A stretch of DNA of 61,505 bases, from assembly GCF_900129205.1 (NCBI RefSeq), contig NZ_FQUK01000011.1:1-61505 (forward strand), written 5' to 3'. A program made the position numbers and the translations under genes. Shown here piece after piece: positions 37,916 to 47,673 of this stretch. The notes beneath the pieces were generated by a model, which was not told the DNA's origin, did not search any database, and worked only from the letters and a program-made list of their open reading frames with translations. The DNA is from Thermomonas hydrothermalis (GTDB taxonomy: Bacteria; Pseudomonadota; Gammaproteobacteria; Xanthomonadales; Xanthomonadaceae). Every line of letters begins with the position of its first letter. Positions within the stretch are counted from its first letter, which is position 1.

Positions 37916-39152
37916 AACGCAGTGCCTCCGCCGGCGCCGTACGGGCAGCACGCCAGGCCGGATACAGGGTGGCAAGGAACGCCATGGTGAGAGCGACCAG
38001 CACAATCACTGTCACGTCCTGGGCCTGCATGTCGGTCGGCAACCCGGTGATGTAGTACACATCCTCGGGCAGCAACTGCACGCCAAACACGCGCTCGATG
38101 GCCTGCAAGATACGGTTGAGGTTCAAGGTCAGGGCGATGCCACCCACCAGACCGGTCACCGTTCCGATCAACCCGATCAGGCTGCCCTGCACCATGAACA
38201 CCTGCATCACCTGCCGCGGGGTCATGCCGAGGGTGCGCAGGATGGCGATGTCGGCCTGCTTATCGGTCACCAGCATCACCTGTGACGAAACCAGATTGAA
38301 GGCCCCCATCGCCACCAGCAGCGACAACAGGATGCCCATCACCGTTTTTTCCATCTTCAAAGCGCGGAACAGATTGGCGTTGTCCTGGGTCCAGTCACTG
38401 ACCCGATAGGGGCCGGCGAGCTTTTGCGCCAACGCCCGGGCGACATCGAAAGCCTGATCCATGTCATGCAGCTTCAGGCGCACACCGGTGACGCCCTCGC
38501 CCATCCGCAAGACGCGTTGCAAATCCTGCAGGTTGACCACCGCCAGCCCCTTGTCGAAGTCGTTGTAGCCGGCCTCGAAAATGCCGCTGACCCGGAACCG
38601 CTTCATGGTCTGCACGCCACCGACCGGCGTGCTGCGAAAGTCGGCCAAGGTGACGATCACGTCATCGCCCACCGACACCCCCAGCCACAGCGCCAGCTCC
38701 TTGCCAAGCACGATGTTGAATCGACCCGGCTGCAACTGCTGCAGACTGCCCTGCACCATCTTGGCCGGCAGCACCGAGACCGTGGCTTCCTGCACCGGAT
38801 CGATGCCCCGCACCATCGCCGGCTGGTTGCTGGCACCGGAAATCAGCGCTTCTTTTTCGATGTAGGGCGCCGCGCCTGCCACCCTGGGATCGGCCAAGGC
38901 CAGCCGCACCGCACGCTGCCACTCCTGCAACGGCTCGCCATAACCGCTGACGGTGGCGTGCGCGGCCATGCCCAGCATGCGGGTGCGGATCTCCTTCTGG
39001 AACCCGCTCATCACCGCCAGTGTGGTGATCAGCGCGGTGACGCCCAGCGCGATACCGGCAATCGACGCCAGCGAGATGAACGAAATAAAGCCGTTGCGGC
39101 GCTTGGCGCGCAGGTAGCGCAGGCCAATGGCAACGGGAACCGGTTTGAACAT
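37908..39152 (-). CDS. lolC: Lipoprotein-releasing ABC transporter permease (LolC/LolE/LolF type)
   Basis: This 414-residue permease starts with [19 protein letters not shown], a helix, then a periplasmic MacB-like domain of about 220 residues and three C-terminal helices (about 270-405). The ending [18 protein letters not shown] is the canonical family tail. It accepts lipoproteins at the outer face of the inner membrane for LolA. Only one permease gene is present beside lolD, so the transporter may be a LolF-type homodimer, unless a lolE lies elsewhere. The 149 bp upstream, before the ygfX stop, show no clear promoter. Confidence 0.92.
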   Translation of the reverse strand: MFKPVPVAIGLRYLRAKRRNGFISFISLASIAGIALGVTALITTLAVMSGFQKEIRTRMLGMAAHATVSGYGEPLQEWQRAVRLALADPRVAGAAPYIEKEALISGASNQPAMVRGIDPVQEATVSVLPAKMVQGSLQQLQPGRFNIVLGKELALWLGVSVGDDVIVTLADFRSTPVGGVQTMKRFRVSGIFEAGYNDFDKGLAVVNLQDLQRVLRMGEGVTGVRLKLHDMDQAFDVARALAQKLAGPYRVSDWTQDNANLFRALKMEKTVMGILLSLLVAMGAFNLVSSQVMLVTDKQADIAILRTLGMTPRQVMQVFMVQGSLIGLIGTVTGLVGGIALTLNLNRILQAIERVFGVQLLPEDVYYITGLPTDMQAQDVTVIVLVALTMAFLATLYPAWRAARTAPAEALRYE

Positions 39153-39301
39153 CGCATCTCCCGGGAAACGTCAGCACCTCAAACGCGCCCATCCTGAACC
39201 TGCCAGCCCCGCACGAATCCGGCCAATACCAAGACGGGCCTTGCGTGCTTTCGCGGGCAGGCCATCCAGGCCGATGCACCTTCGAGGTTCGCAAAGGCCG
39301 C

Positions 39302-39754
39302 CTATCGTGCCACCGTTGCCGGCCTTGCAACAGCGCCCCGCCTGCGCAGAGCCAGGCTCAATTCACGGCGTGCCGCCGCAGACAGCTGGCCCGGCCAGAA
39401 CATCCGGGCCTGCCGCCGACGACCACCGCTGCGCCAACTGACGAAGACCCAGGGGCCGCGCCAATGCACTTGCAGCGCGTCGATGCAGCGCCCGTCGCAA
39501 CGCACCGGACCGGAACCGACCGGAATCTCCAGGACGCAACCCGGCTGGCGCCGGTAGCGCATGCAGGTGCGGACAGCGGCGAGCGCAACCAGCAGCGCGA
39601 TGCCCCAGGCCGGGATCGCCGGCAGGTCGGACGCCAGCACGGCAAACACCGCCAGCCCCGACATGCCGATCAGCGTCCACTGCCCGGCACGGGCAGGACG
39701 CCACTCAATCCGGCAGGGCGCGGATTCGTGCGATGAGGTCGGCAAGCCCGGCAT
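39302..39754 (-). CDS. ygfX: YgfX-like membrane protein
   Basis: This 150-residue protein has two central hydrophobic helices (about 27-43 and 47-62) followed by a soluble C-terminal half with basic patches ([15 protein letters not shown]). The [11 protein letters not shown] opening and the position immediately after sdhE identify it as a YgfX/CptA-type protein. YgfX has been reported to act with SdhE in enterics, but its role is not settled. The chosen start overlaps sdhE by 50 bp; a shorter start at Met31 would lose the conserved opening. Confidence in the exact start is moderate. Confidence 0.7.
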   Translation of the reverse strand: MPGLPTSSHESAPCRIEWRPARAGQWTLIGMSGLAVFAVLASDLPAIPAWGIALLVALAAVRTCMRYRRQPGCVLEIPVGSGPVRCDGRCIDALQVHWRGPWVFVSWRSGGRRRQARMFWPGQLSAAARRELSLALRRRGAVARPATVAR

Positions 39755-39965
39755 CCTCCGGCACCTCGTGTCCCAGGAACCAGCGCCAGAGTCTGTCGTC
39801 TTCGCTGTCTAGAAGCTGCAGGAACAGTGCGCGCTCATGGGTCGGACTTTGCCGCCAGCACTGCTCCAGCCAGCGCCCAAGCAGCTGGTCGAGTTCACGC
39901 ATGCCACGCCGGCAGCGCCAGCGCAGTTTTCTCAGTTCGATCTCGTCATCCATGCCGGAAAACAC
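39705..39965 (-). CDS. sdhE: FAD assembly factor SdhE
   Basis: SdhE promotes covalent FAD attachment to SdhA. The 86-residue protein keeps the RGxxE motif in [13 protein letters not shown] and the [15 protein letters not shown] block typical of the family. A Met5 start (39953) would match the usual length equally well. It is separated from sdhCDAB by the 8-gene cyo/reg block, whereas in many relatives sdhE directly follows sdhB. It heads the long leftward run toward pgsA. Confidence 0.9.
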   Translation of the reverse strand: MFSGMDDEIELRKLRWRCRRGMRELDQLLGRWLEQCWRQSPTHERALFLQLLDSEDDRLWRWFLGHEVPEDAGLADLIARIRALPD

Positions 39966-40004
39966 CGCCCTAAGGAGCCGGCATTATCGCCGCAGGCGCG
40001 GCGT

Positions 40005-41324
40005 TCAGTTGGCCGCAGACGCCTGCCGGATGCGGTGATGGATCAGCAACGCAACGAAGGTGCTGATCGCCCCGGACAGCAGATACACCCCCAAAAACGC
40101 CAGCCCGAAACGGGCGCAGGCCCACAGCACCAGCAGCGGCGCAAAGGCAGCCCCGATCAGCCAGGCCAGATCGGTGCTCAGGGCGGCGCCGGTATAGCGA
40201 TAGCGGGCACCGAAGTTGCGGGTCACCGCACCCGATGCCTGCCCGTAGGACAGCCCTAGCAGCAAAAAGCCCAGCAGAATGAAGGCCTGCTGCGCCAGTT
40301 CGCCGCCGGCCAGCAGGGTGGGTGAAAAACCGCTGAACATGGCGATCGCCAGCGCCAATCCGCCGAGCGTGGGGATCCGGCCGAACCGATCCGCCAGAAG
40401 TCCGGAAAACAGCACCCCAGCAATGGCCAGGAAACCGCCCAGAATCTGGATGCCAAGCAGCTTGACCAGTGGTTGCCCGGAAAACAGCAGCGCCCAGGAC
40501 AGCGGGAAAATGGTGACGATGTGGAACAGCGCGTAGCTGGCCAGCGGCGCAAACGCCCCGATCACCACGTGCCGGCCCTTGACCGCCAGCAGCTCGCGCA
40601 GCGACACCGGCTCCAGCTCACGGGCATCCATTTCGCGCTCGTACTCCTCGGTGACCACCAGCCGCAGCCGGGCAAACAGGGCCACCACGTTGAGGGCAAA
40701 CGCGGCATAGAACGGGTAGCGCCAGCCCCAGTCGTAGAAATCCTGCTCGGACAGGCTGGCCATCAGATAGGCAAACAGTGCCGCGGCGACGATGAAGCCG
40801 ACCGGCGCCCCAAGCTGCCCCAGCATGGCGTACCAGCCCCGCCGGTGCTTGGGCGCATTGATGGCCAACAGCGACGGCAGCCCATCCCAGGAACCGCCGA
40901 CGGCCATGCCCTGCAGCAGGCGCAACAGCACCAGCAGGACGATGGCAGTGCTGCCCAGGCTGGCATATCCGGGCAGGAAGGCAATCCCGGCCGTCGCCGT
41001 CCCCAGCAGGAACAGCGCCACGGTCAGCTTGACGCCACGCCCCCAGCGCCGCTGCACCTGCATCGATAGCCAAGTCCCCAGCGGACGGGTCAGAAACGCC
41101 AGGGCGAAAACGGCAAAGGCATACAGGGCGCCGGTGAAGGCATCGACGAACGGGAAGAACACCCGTGGGAACACCAGCGCTGAGGCGATGCCAAACACGA
41201 AGAAGTCAAAGTTTTCGGAAGCGCGCCCGATCACCACCCCGACCGCGATCTCGCCAGGGGCGACCTCGTGGCTGGCCTTGCGGCCGTGGTCATGGGCTGT
41301 CGCGGTGGGGAACTGTGCAGACAT
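40005..41324 (-). CDS. MFS transporter (metabolite:H+ symporter type)
   Basis: This 439-residue inner-membrane protein has twelve predicted helices with the sugar/metabolite-porter loop motifs (LGTWLSMQVQRRWGRGVKLT and LLADRFGRIPTLGG). The N-terminus FDFFVFGIASALVF resembles ProP/KgtP/ShiA-like members that carry organic acids or osmolytes; the substrate cannot be fixed. The start at 41324 has a GGAG ribosome-binding site (41332-41335); an upstream ATG at 41351 lacks one. It is divergent from cyoA and ends 39 bp before the sdhE start. Confidence 0.85.
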   Translation of the reverse strand: MSAQFPTATAHDHGRKASHEVAPGEIAVGVVIGRASENFDFFVFGIASALVFPRVFFPFVDAFTGALYAFAVFALAFLTRPLGTWLSMQVQRRWGRGVKLTVALFLLGTATAGIAFLPGYASLGSTAIVLLVLLRLLQGMAVGGSWDGLPSLLAINAPKHRRGWYAMLGQLGAPVGFIVAAALFAYLMASLSEQDFYDWGWRYPFYAAFALNVVALFARLRLVVTEEYEREMDARELEPVSLRELLAVKGRHVVIGAFAPLASYALFHIVTIFPLSWALLFSGQPLVKLLGIQILGGFLAIAGVLFSGLLADRFGRIPTLGGLALAIAMFSGFSPTLLAGGELAQQAFILLGFLLLGLSYGQASGAVTRNFGARYRYTGAALSTDLAWLIGAAFAPLLVLWACARFGLAFLGVYLLSGAISTFVALLIHHRIRQASAAN

Positions 41325-41371
41325 GGTTAACTCCAGGGCGCTGACAAACACGCAAGTAAGAATGCACCGAT

Positions 41372-41386
41372 TTGACCATAGATCAA
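41372..41386. promoter_or_regulatory. FNR/Anr-like inverted repeat with non-standard spacing
   Basis: TTGAC-N5-ATCAA lies in the MFS-cyoA divergent region. FNR/Anr sites are TTGAT-N4-ATCAA, so this is one base too long and has one mismatch. It may be a relic, a weak site, or chance. Confidence 0.25.
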
Positions 41387-41403
41387 GTCAGAAGATCTTG
41401 CGA

Positions 41404-41420
41404 TAGGACAAAACGTCCTA
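41404..41420. promoter_or_regulatory. Perfect interrupted palindrome upstream of cyoA
   Basis: TAGGAC-N5-GTCCTA is a perfect 6-bp inverted repeat with a 5-bp spacer centred 66 bp before the cyoA start codon, the usual place for an operator. It lies in the divergent region shared with the MFS gene and could control either. The cognate regulator is not identifiable; the RegA-type regulator of this operon is one candidate. Confidence 0.4.
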
Positions 41421-41477
41421 GTGCGGACACCGTCTGCGCCGACTAAACTTACGCCACCCCCACGTCACATCCTGATC

Positions 41478-42530
41478 ATGCTCAAGCTCCCACGCTACAC
41501 GTGGCTGCTGCCACTGCTTTTTCTTTTGACCGGCTGCGACCGCTTGGTGGTGCTCGATCCCAGCGGCGACATCGCCCGCCAGCAGGGCCAGCTGATCGTC
41601 ATCGCCACCGCGCTGATGCTGTTGGTGATCGTGCCGGTGATCGCGCTGACGCTGTTCTTTGCCTGGCGCTACCGCGCCTCCAACCGCTCAGCGCCCTACA
41701 CCCCGGATTGGGACCACTCCACCCAGCTGGAGCTGGTGATCTGGGGCGGCCCACTGCTGATCATCCTCGCCCTGGGTGCCATCACCTGGATCACCACCCA
41801 CACCCTGGATCCCTATCGCCCACTCGACCGCATCGCCCCCGGCAAGCCGATCCCGGCCGGCGTCAAGCCGCTGGAGGTGCAGGTGGTGTCGTTGGACTGG
41901 AAGTGGCTGTTCATCTACCCCGAACAGGGCGTGGCCGCCGTCAATGAACTGGCGCTGCCGGTGAACCGGCCGGTGCGGTTTCTGCTGACCTCGTCGAACG
42001 TGATGAACGCGTTCTACGTGCCCGAGCTGGCCGGGATGATTTACACCATGCCCTCCATGCAGACCCAGCTGAACGCGGTCGCCAACCAACCTGGTGAGTT
42101 CGTCGGCTTTTCCGCCAACTACAGCGGCGCCGGATTCTCCTGGATGCGCTTTGCCGTCCATGCCACCGACGAGGCCGGGTTCCAGGCCTGGGTGAACAAA
42201 GCCCGCGCGGCCGGCGAACGCCTGGATCGTGCGCGTTATCTCGCCCTGGAAAAGCCCAGCGAGCGCGAGCCGGCACGTCTGTTTGCCGCGGTCGATCCTG
42301 GCCTGTATGACGCCATCCTCAACCGCTGCGTGGACCCGCGCAAGATGTGCATGCACGAGATGATGGCCATCGACGCTGCCGGCGGGCGCAGTGCCGCCAG
42401 CAACGGCATTGCCTCGCTGCGCCCGCGTGACCGTGGCGATCTGCGCGGCCGTCCCTACGTCGCTGGCGCCACCTGTGCCACCGACGAGGCCACTCCCGTG
42501 ACCCGCAGCCTGGCGCTGCGTGCCCAATGA
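41478..42530 (+). CDS. cyoA: Cytochrome bo3 ubiquinol oxidase subunit II
   Basis: Subunit II of the terminal quinol oxidase is a 350-residue lipoprotein precursor: [20 protein letters not shown] ends in a lipobox with Cys20. Two membrane helices follow (about 38-62 and 84-105), then the periplasmic cupredoxin domain. The CuA ligands of cytochrome c oxidases are absent, and quinol-oxidase blocks such as [14 protein letters not shown] and the tail motif CMHEMMAID are present. The start at 41478 places the lipobox correctly. The stop overlaps cyoB in ATGA. Confidence 0.95.
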   Translation: MLKLPRYTWLLPLLFLLTGCDRLVVLDPSGDIARQQGQLIVIATALMLLVIVPVIALTLFFAWRYRASNRSAPYTPDWDHSTQLELVIWGGPLLIILALGAITWITTHTLDPYRPLDRIAPGKPIPAGVKPLEVQVVSLDWKWLFIYPEQGVAAVNELALPVNRPVRFLLTSSNVMNAFYVPELAGMIYTMPSMQTQLNAVANQPGEFVGFSANYSGAGFSWMRFAVHATDEAGFQAWVNKARAAGERLDRARYLALEKPSEREPARLFAAVDPGLYDAILNRCVDPRKMCMHEMMAIDAAGGRSAASNGIASLRPRDRGDLRGRPYVAGATCATDEATPVTRSLALRAQ

Positions 42531-44572
42531 TGTCTGCCCTGGCAACCACGATGATGACCCCCACCCTTTCTCCCGATGCCACCGGCATTTCGCCCTGGCT
42601 GGGCAAACTCAGCCTGGCGGCGATCCCCTATCACGAGCCGATCCTGGTCGCCACCTTCATCGGTGCCTCGCTGGCCGCACTCGCCGTGCTGACACTGATG
42701 ACCCGCTACCGTCTGTGGGGCGTGTTCTGGCGCGAATGGGTCACCAGCATCGACCACAAGAAGATCGGCATCATGTACATGGTGCTGGGCCTGGTGATGC
42801 TGCTGCGCGGCTTTGCTGACGCGCTGATGATGCGTGCCCAGCAGGCGATCGCCTTTGGCGACAACTTTGGCTATCTGCCGCCACACCACTACGACCAGAT
42901 CTTCACCGCCCATGGCGTGATCATGATCTTCTTCGTGGCCATGCCGTTCATCACCGGGTTGATGAACTACGTGGTGCCGCTGCAGATCGGTGCCCGCGAC
43001 GTGGCGTTCCCGTTCCTCAACAACTTCAGCTTCTGGATGACCGCTGCCGGCGCCGGGCTGGTGATGATCTCGCTGTTCGTCGGCGAGTTCGCCAAAACTG
43101 GCTGGCTGGCGATGGCGCCGCTGTCGGGGATCGACTACAGCCCTGACGTCGGGGTGGACTATTACATCTGGGCCCTGCAGATCGCAGGCGTCGGCACGAC
43201 CCTGTCCGGCATCAATCTGATCGTGACCATCCTGAAGATGCGTGCGCCGGGCATGAGCCTGATGAAGATGCCGGTGTTCACCTGGACGGCGCTGTGCTCC
43301 AACATCCTGATCGTGGTCACCTTCCCGGTGCTGACCGCGGTGCTGGCGATGCTGACCCTGGATCGCTACCTGGGGACCAACTTCTTCACCAACGACCTCG
43401 GCGGCAACCCGATGTTGTACGTGAACCTGATCTGGATCTGGGGCCATCCGGAGGTCTACATCCTGATCCTGCCGCTGTTTGGCGTGTTCTCGGAGGTGGT
43501 CTCGACCTTCACCGGCAAGCGCCTGTTCGGCTACAGCTCGATGGTGTACGCCACGGTGTGCATCACCATCCTGTCGTACCTGGTGTGGCTGCACCACTTC
43601 TTCACCATGGGTTCGGGCGCCAGCGTGAACTCGTTCTTCGGGATCACCACCATGATCATCTCGATCCCGACCGGGGCGAAGATGTTCAACTGGCTGTTCA
43701 CCATGTACCGCGGCCGCATCCGCTTCGAGGTGCCGATGCTGTGGACGATCGGCTTCATGGTGACTTTCACCGTGGGCGGCATGACCGGCGTGCTGCTGGC
43801 GGTGCCCCCGGCCGACTTCGTGCTGCACAACTCGCTGTTCCTGGTCGCCCACTTCCACAACGTGATCATCGGCGGCGTGGTGTTCGGTGTATTTGCCGCC
43901 ATGACGTACTGGTTCCCCAAGGCGTTCGGTTACCGGCTTGACCCGTTCTGGGGCAAGATGTCGTTCTGGTTCTGGTTCTTCGGCTACTGGTTTGCCTTTA
44001 CCCCGCTGTACGTGCTGGGGCTGATGGGCGTCACCCGCCGCATGAGCCATTTCGACGATCCCAGCCTGCAGCCGTGGTTTGTGATCGCTGCCTTCGGCGC
44101 CGTGCTGATCGCCATCGGCATCGCCGCTTTCCTGGTCAATCTGGTGGTCAGCTACCGCAAGCGCGAGCAGCTGCGCGACCTCACCGGCGATCCGTGGAAT
44201 GGCCGCACCCTGGAGTGGTCCACCTCCTCGCCGCCGCCGGCATACAACTTTGCCTTCACCCCGGTGGTGCGCGACAACGACGCCTGGGCCGACATGAAGC
44301 AGCATGGCTTCAAGCGTCCTGAGTCTGGCTTCCTGTCGATCCACATGCCCAAGAACACTGCGGCCGGCGTGGTATTGGCCGGCATCAGCCTGGTGCTTGG
44401 GTTTGCCCTGGTCTGGCATATCTGGTGGCTTGCGGTCACCGCCTTCGTGGCGCTGGTGATCTCGGCCATCGTGCACACCTTCAACTATGACCGCGACTTC
44501 CACATCCCGGCCGAAGACGTGGCCGCAACTGAAGCCGCGCGCACCCAGCAACTGGCCCACGCCCATGTCTGA
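42527..44572 (+). CDS. cyoB: Cytochrome bo3 ubiquinol oxidase subunit I
   Basis: The catalytic subunit has 681 residues and about 15 helices. It holds heme b, heme o3 and CuB. Ligand motifs are complete: the low-spin heme histidine in [12 protein letters not shown], the His-Tyr crosslink in [14 protein letters not shown], the CuB pair in WLHHFF, and [13 protein letters not shown] for the hemes. The N-terminal [12 protein letters not shown] is diagnostic of heme-copper oxidases. It overlaps both cyoA (4 bp) and cyoC (8 bp). Confidence 0.98.
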   Translation: MMSALATTMMTPTLSPDATGISPWLGKLSLAAIPYHEPILVATFIGASLAALAVLTLMTRYRLWGVFWREWVTSIDHKKIGIMYMVLGLVMLLRGFADALMMRAQQAIAFGDNFGYLPPHHYDQIFTAHGVIMIFFVAMPFITGLMNYVVPLQIGARDVAFPFLNNFSFWMTAAGAGLVMISLFVGEFAKTGWLAMAPLSGIDYSPDVGVDYYIWALQIAGVGTTLSGINLIVTILKMRAPGMSLMKMPVFTWTALCSNILIVVTFPVLTAVLAMLTLDRYLGTNFFTNDLGGNPMLYVNLIWIWGHPEVYILILPLFGVFSEVVSTFTGKRLFGYSSMVYATVCITILSYLVWLHHFFTMGSGASVNSFFGITTMIISIPTGAKMFNWLFTMYRGRIRFEVPMLWTIGFMVTFTVGGMTGVLLAVPPADFVLHNSLFLVAHFHNVIIGGVVFGVFAAMTYWFPKAFGYRLDPFWGKMSFWFWFFGYWFAFTPLYVLGLMGVTRRMSHFDDPSLQPWFVIAAFGAVLIAIGIAAFLVNLVVSYRKREQLRDLTGDPWNGRTLEWSTSSPPPAYNFAFTPVVRDNDAWADMKQHGFKRPESGFLSIHMPKNTAAGVVLAGISLVLGFALVWHIWWLAVTAFVALVISAIVHTFNYDRDFHIPAEDVAATEAARTQQLAHAHV

Positions 44573-45206
44573 CGCGATGTCTCTACCTGCCACCGGCCGT
44601 CCGGCCGACCCCACCGCGGCCTTCCTCGACCTGGAAGGCCACCACCATCCGGAGAACGGCTCACTGCTGGGCTTCTGGATCTACCTGATGAGCGACCTGC
44701 TCATCTTCGCCTGCCTGTTTGCCACCTTCGGCGTGCTAGGCCGCAGCTATGCGGCCGGCCCGTCCGGCGCCGAGCTGTTCGACTTGACGCTGGTGGCGGT
44801 CAACACGGCGTTGCTGTTGCTGTCGTCGCTGACCTACGGCTTTGCCATGATCGCCATGCAGGCCGGCAGCAAGCGCGGCGTGCTGGGCTGGCTGGCGATC
44901 ACCGGCCTGCTGGGCGCGGCGTTCGTCAGCATTGAACTCTATGAGTTCGCGCATCTGATCCACGAAGGTGCCGGGCCGCAGCGCAGCGCGTTTTTGACCT
45001 CGTTCTTCGCCCTGGTTGGCACCCACGGACTGCATGTGAGCTTCGGTATCGTCTGGCTGCTCACGCTGATGCTGCAGGTCGGTCGGTTCGGCCTGACCGG
45101 AGCCAACCAGCGCCGGTTGCTGTGTCTGTCGATGTTCTGGCACTTCCTCGATCTGGTCTGGATCGGCGTGTTCACCTTCGTTTACCTGATGGGCGTGCTG
45201 CAATGA
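44565..45206 (+). CDS. cyoC: Cytochrome bo3 ubiquinol oxidase subunit III
   Basis: This 213-residue subunit has five membrane helices, with [19 protein letters not shown], the conserved [11 protein letters not shown] and [13 protein letters not shown] blocks, and a C-terminal [18 protein letters not shown]. The start at 44565 lies inside the end of cyoB and gives the family length. The stop overlaps cyoD in ATGA. Confidence 0.96.
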   Translation: MSDAMSLPATGRPADPTAAFLDLEGHHHPENGSLLGFWIYLMSDLLIFACLFATFGVLGRSYAAGPSGAELFDLTLVAVNTALLLLSSLTYGFAMIAMQAGSKRGVLGWLAITGLLGAAFVSIELYEFAHLIHEGAGPQRSAFLTSFFALVGTHGLHVSFGIVWLLTLMLQVGRFGLTGANQRRLLCLSMFWHFLDLVWIGVFTFVYLMGVLQ

Positions 45207-45604
45207 GCCAACACCCGCATTCTTCCGACTCTCACGGCCACGACGCACACCACGGCCACGAGGCCACGCCGGGGATCCACTTCAGCCTGCGCGGCTACCT
45301 GACCGGGTTTTTCCTCTCGGTGGTGCTCACCGCCATTCCATTCTGGCTGGTGATGGGCAAGGTATTGCCCAGCGCGACCGTCACCGGCGTGGTGCTGATC
45401 GCCTTCGCGGTCGTCCAGATCCTGGTTCACATGGTGTATTTCCTGCACCTGGATGCGCGCTCCGAGGGCGGCTGGAACCTGATCTCGATCATCTTCACCC
45501 TGATCCTGCTGGTGATCGTGCTGACGGGCACGCTGTGGGTCATGCACCACATGAACACCAACATGATGCCGATGACCCCGCACGACGCGCGGATGGTGGA
45601 CTGA
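45203..45604 (+). CDS. cyoD: Cytochrome bo3 ubiquinol oxidase subunit IV
   Basis: This small 133-residue subunit has a histidine-rich soluble N-terminus (HSSDSHGHDAHHGHE), longer and more His-rich than usual, and three helices (about 32-52, 58-80 and 92-112; QILVHMVYFLHLD). It stabilises the CuB centre during assembly. The His-rich stretch might bind copper or zinc, but this is only suggested by composition. Confidence 0.94.
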   Translation: MSQHPHSSDSHGHDAHHGHEATPGIHFSLRGYLTGFFLSVVLTAIPFWLVMGKVLPSATVTGVVLIAFAVVQILVHMVYFLHLDARSEGGWNLISIIFTLILLVIVLTGTLWVMHHMNTNMMPMTPHDARMVD

Positions 45605-45620
45605 CACCGGGAGTGCCCGG

Positions 45621-46352
45621 ATGCCCGCGCCCCGCCGCCTGTCTCGCCTGTTTCTGCTGGCGCTGCTGGTGTGCGGCGTAGCGGGCTTCTCGGCACTGGG
45701 CGTGTGGCAACTTAAGCGGCTGCACTGGAAACGGGCGCTGATCGCGCGGGTGGAGGGCTACTTGCATGCCCCGCCCACCCCGGCCCCACCGCCCGCTCTG
45801 TGGCCGACGCTGGACAGCCAGCGCGAGGAATATCGGCGCGTCGTCGTGCATGGCCAGTATGTGCAGGGTGCAGAGACCCGCACCCAGGCCGTCACCGAAC
45901 TCGGCGCAGGGTATTGGGTGCTCAGTCCACTGCGGACAACACAAGGCTGGGTGGTGCTGATCAACCGCGGCTTCGTCCCTGCGGATGCACAGGCCGCGCC
46001 ACCGCCTGCCGGGCCGGTGACGGTGCCAGGCTTGCTGCGCCGTAGCGAGCCCGGTGGCGGTTTCCTGCGTACCAACCAGCCAGCACAGGAACGCTGGTAC
46101 TCCCGCGATGTCGCGGCGATCGCCCGTGCACGCCGATTGCAGCACGTGGCGCCCTATTTCATCGACGCTGCGGCCAATCCCGCTGCGACCGGCTGGCCGC
46201 GCCCTGGCATGACGGTGATCCGCTTCCGCAACCAGCATCTGCAATACGCGTTGACCTGGTTTGCACTGGCGCTGCTATCGGCATGGGGCCTCTGGCGGGT
46301 GCTGTCGGAGCCGACCCGTTTGCGGCACGATGGCGACCATGGCCACGTCTGA
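45621..46352 (+). CDS. SURF1-family oxidase assembly protein
   Basis: SURF1 proteins help insert heme into heme-copper oxidases. The 243-residue protein has N- and C-terminal membrane helices with the family marks FSALGVWQLKRLHWK and HLQYALTWFALALLSA. The middle domain contains WVLSPLRTTQGWVVLINRG. It lies 16 bp after cyoD in the same operon; no aa3-type oxidase is in this window, so it likely serves CyoB. Its end overlaps the kinase gene's start. Confidence 0.92.
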   Translation: MPAPRRLSRLFLLALLVCGVAGFSALGVWQLKRLHWKRALIARVEGYLHAPPTPAPPPALWPTLDSQREEYRRVVVHGQYVQGAETRTQAVTELGAGYWVLSPLRTTQGWVVLINRGFVPADAQAAPPPAGPVTVPGLLRRSEPGGGFLRTNQPAQERWYSRDVAAIARARRLQHVAPYFIDAAANPAATGWPRPGMTVIRFRNQHLQYALTWFALALLSAWGLWRVLSEPTRLRHDGDHGHV

Positions 46353-47673
46353 TTCCGCCACCTCCGCAGCGCAGACCATCCCAGTCCGGGACTGGCGCAG
46401 CAGCGCGCGCGGTAAAAACATGCAGCAGCTGCAGCAGCTGCGCTGGATCGCCATCGCCGGCCAGTTGCTGGCAATCCTGGTGGTGCATGCCGGCATGGGG
46501 ATTGCGCTGCCGCTGTGGCCGATGTTGCTGGTGCTGGCCGCGCTGTGCCTGGTCAACCTGCTTGGCCCGCTGTACTGGCGACACCTGCACAAGGTACGAC
46601 TGCGCCACCTGCTGTTCTCACTGTTGGCGGACGTGGCAGCACTGACGGCGCTGCTGCATCTGGCAGGCGGCATCACCAATCCATTCGTGTTCCTGTACCT
46701 GCTCCAGGTGGTGTTGGCGGCAATCCTGCTGCCGCTTAAGGCACGCTGGCTGGTGGTGGCGGTCACCAGCCTGTGCCTGCTGTGGCTGGCTGTCACCCCC
46801 AGCCCGGTGCGCCTGCCGGCCAACCTGGACGCCGGTCTGGCCGACCGCTACGTGCAGGGGCTGTTGGTGTGCTTCGTGCTGATGGCGGCCCTGCTGGTGA
46901 TTTTCATGGGCCGCATCGGCGAAATCCTGCGCGCCCGTGATGCCCGCCTGGCCGCACTGCGCCAGCGCGCCATCGAGGAAGAACACATCGTGCGCATGGG
47001 CCTGCTGGCCACTGGCGCCGCCCATGAGCTGGGAACACCGCTGGCGACCATGGCGGTGATCCTGGGTGACTGGCAGCATCTGCCGCACTTCACCTCCGAT
47101 CCCGAGCTGCTCAATGACGTCACCGAGATGCAGGCGCAGGTGTTGCGCTGCAAAGCGATCGTGCGGGGCATTCTGCAATCCGCGGGCGAACCGCGTGGCG
47201 AAGCCCCGCATCCAACCGACCTGCACGCCTACATCGAATCGCTGGCCGACCACTGGCGTCAGCGCACCCAGGCCCCACTGGCGCTGCACAACCACATTCG
47301 GCCGGGGATCGGCATCGTCGCCGATGACGGCATCCGACAGATGCTGTTCAACGTACTGGACAATGCCCAGGAAGCATCACCCGGCCAGGTCAGACTGCAT
47401 GCCCAGCTGGATGACGACGCGCTTATGCTCATCGTTGAAGATGACGGCCCAGGATTTGCCGATGCCATCCTGGATCGGCTCGGCACGCCTTATCTGTCCA
47501 GCAAGGATGCACCCGGCCGCGGGCTGGGGTTGTTTCTCTCGGTCAACGTGGCGCGCACGCTAGGCGGGAGCATCCAGGCAGAAAACCGGCGCGAGGGTGG
47601 TGCCCGTGTGCGTATCCGCATCCCCGTACAGGCGCTGGCCACCGGGACGACCGGGGAGGAGGATCTGGCATGA
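46330..47673 (+). CDS. RegB/PrrB/RoxS-type redox sensor histidine kinase
   Basis: This 447-residue kinase has six predicted helices in the first 195 residues. The third-to-fourth helix segment carries GGITNPF (113-119), the quinone-site motif of the RegB family. The H-box GAAHELGTPLATM places the phosphorylated histidine at His232. Cys274 in VLRCKAIVRG matches the redox-active cysteine region of RegB. N, G1 and G2 ATP-binding boxes follow (LFNVLDNAQEA, EDDGPGFAD, GRGLGLFLS). It overlaps SURF1 by 23 bp (ATG at 46339 is an alternative) and the regulator by 4 bp. It should sense the quinone pool that CyoABCD and SdhCDAB exchange with. Confidence 0.9.
   Translation: MATMATSDSATSAAQTIPVRDWRSSARGKNMQQLQQLRWIAIAGQLLAILVVHAGMGIALPLWPMLLVLAALCLVNLLGPLYWRHLHKVRLRHLLFSLLADVAALTALLHLAGGITNPFVFLYLLQVVLAAILLPLKARWLVVAVTSLCLLWLAVTPSPVRLPANLDAGLADRYVQGLLVCFVLMAALLVIFMGRIGEILRARDARLAALRQRAIEEEHIVRMGLLATGAAHELGTPLATMAVILGDWQHLPHFTSDPELLNDVTEMQAQVLRCKAIVRGILQSAGEPRGEAPHPTDLHAYIESLADHWRQRTQAPLALHNHIRPGIGIVADDGIRQMLFNVLDNAQEASPGQVRLHAQLDDDALMLIVEDDGPGFADAILDRLGTPYLSSKDAPGRGLGLFLSVNVARTLGGSIQAENRREGGARVRIRIPVQALATGTTGEEDLA

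Noticed and set aside
34763-37990. Very long open frames antisense to comEC-lolD and to many other genes (also opposite ftsK, cphA, sdhA and the first GGDEF-EAL gene)
   Set aside because: They are rich in Arg, Gln, His, Pro and Ala, match no family, and lie exactly opposite clear genes. This is expected from high GC and strong third-position bias.
41372-41386. FNR/Anr box upstream of cyoA
   Set aside because: The half-sites TTGAC and ATCAA are separated by 5 bases, not 4, and one half-site is imperfect. Kept only as a low-confidence feature, not claimed as a working site.
41424-41438. RegA/PrrA-type site (GCGGA-N4-GTCTGC) before cyoA
   Set aside because: Both half-sites mismatch the loose GCGNC/GNCGC consensus, and such matches are common in GC-rich DNA.
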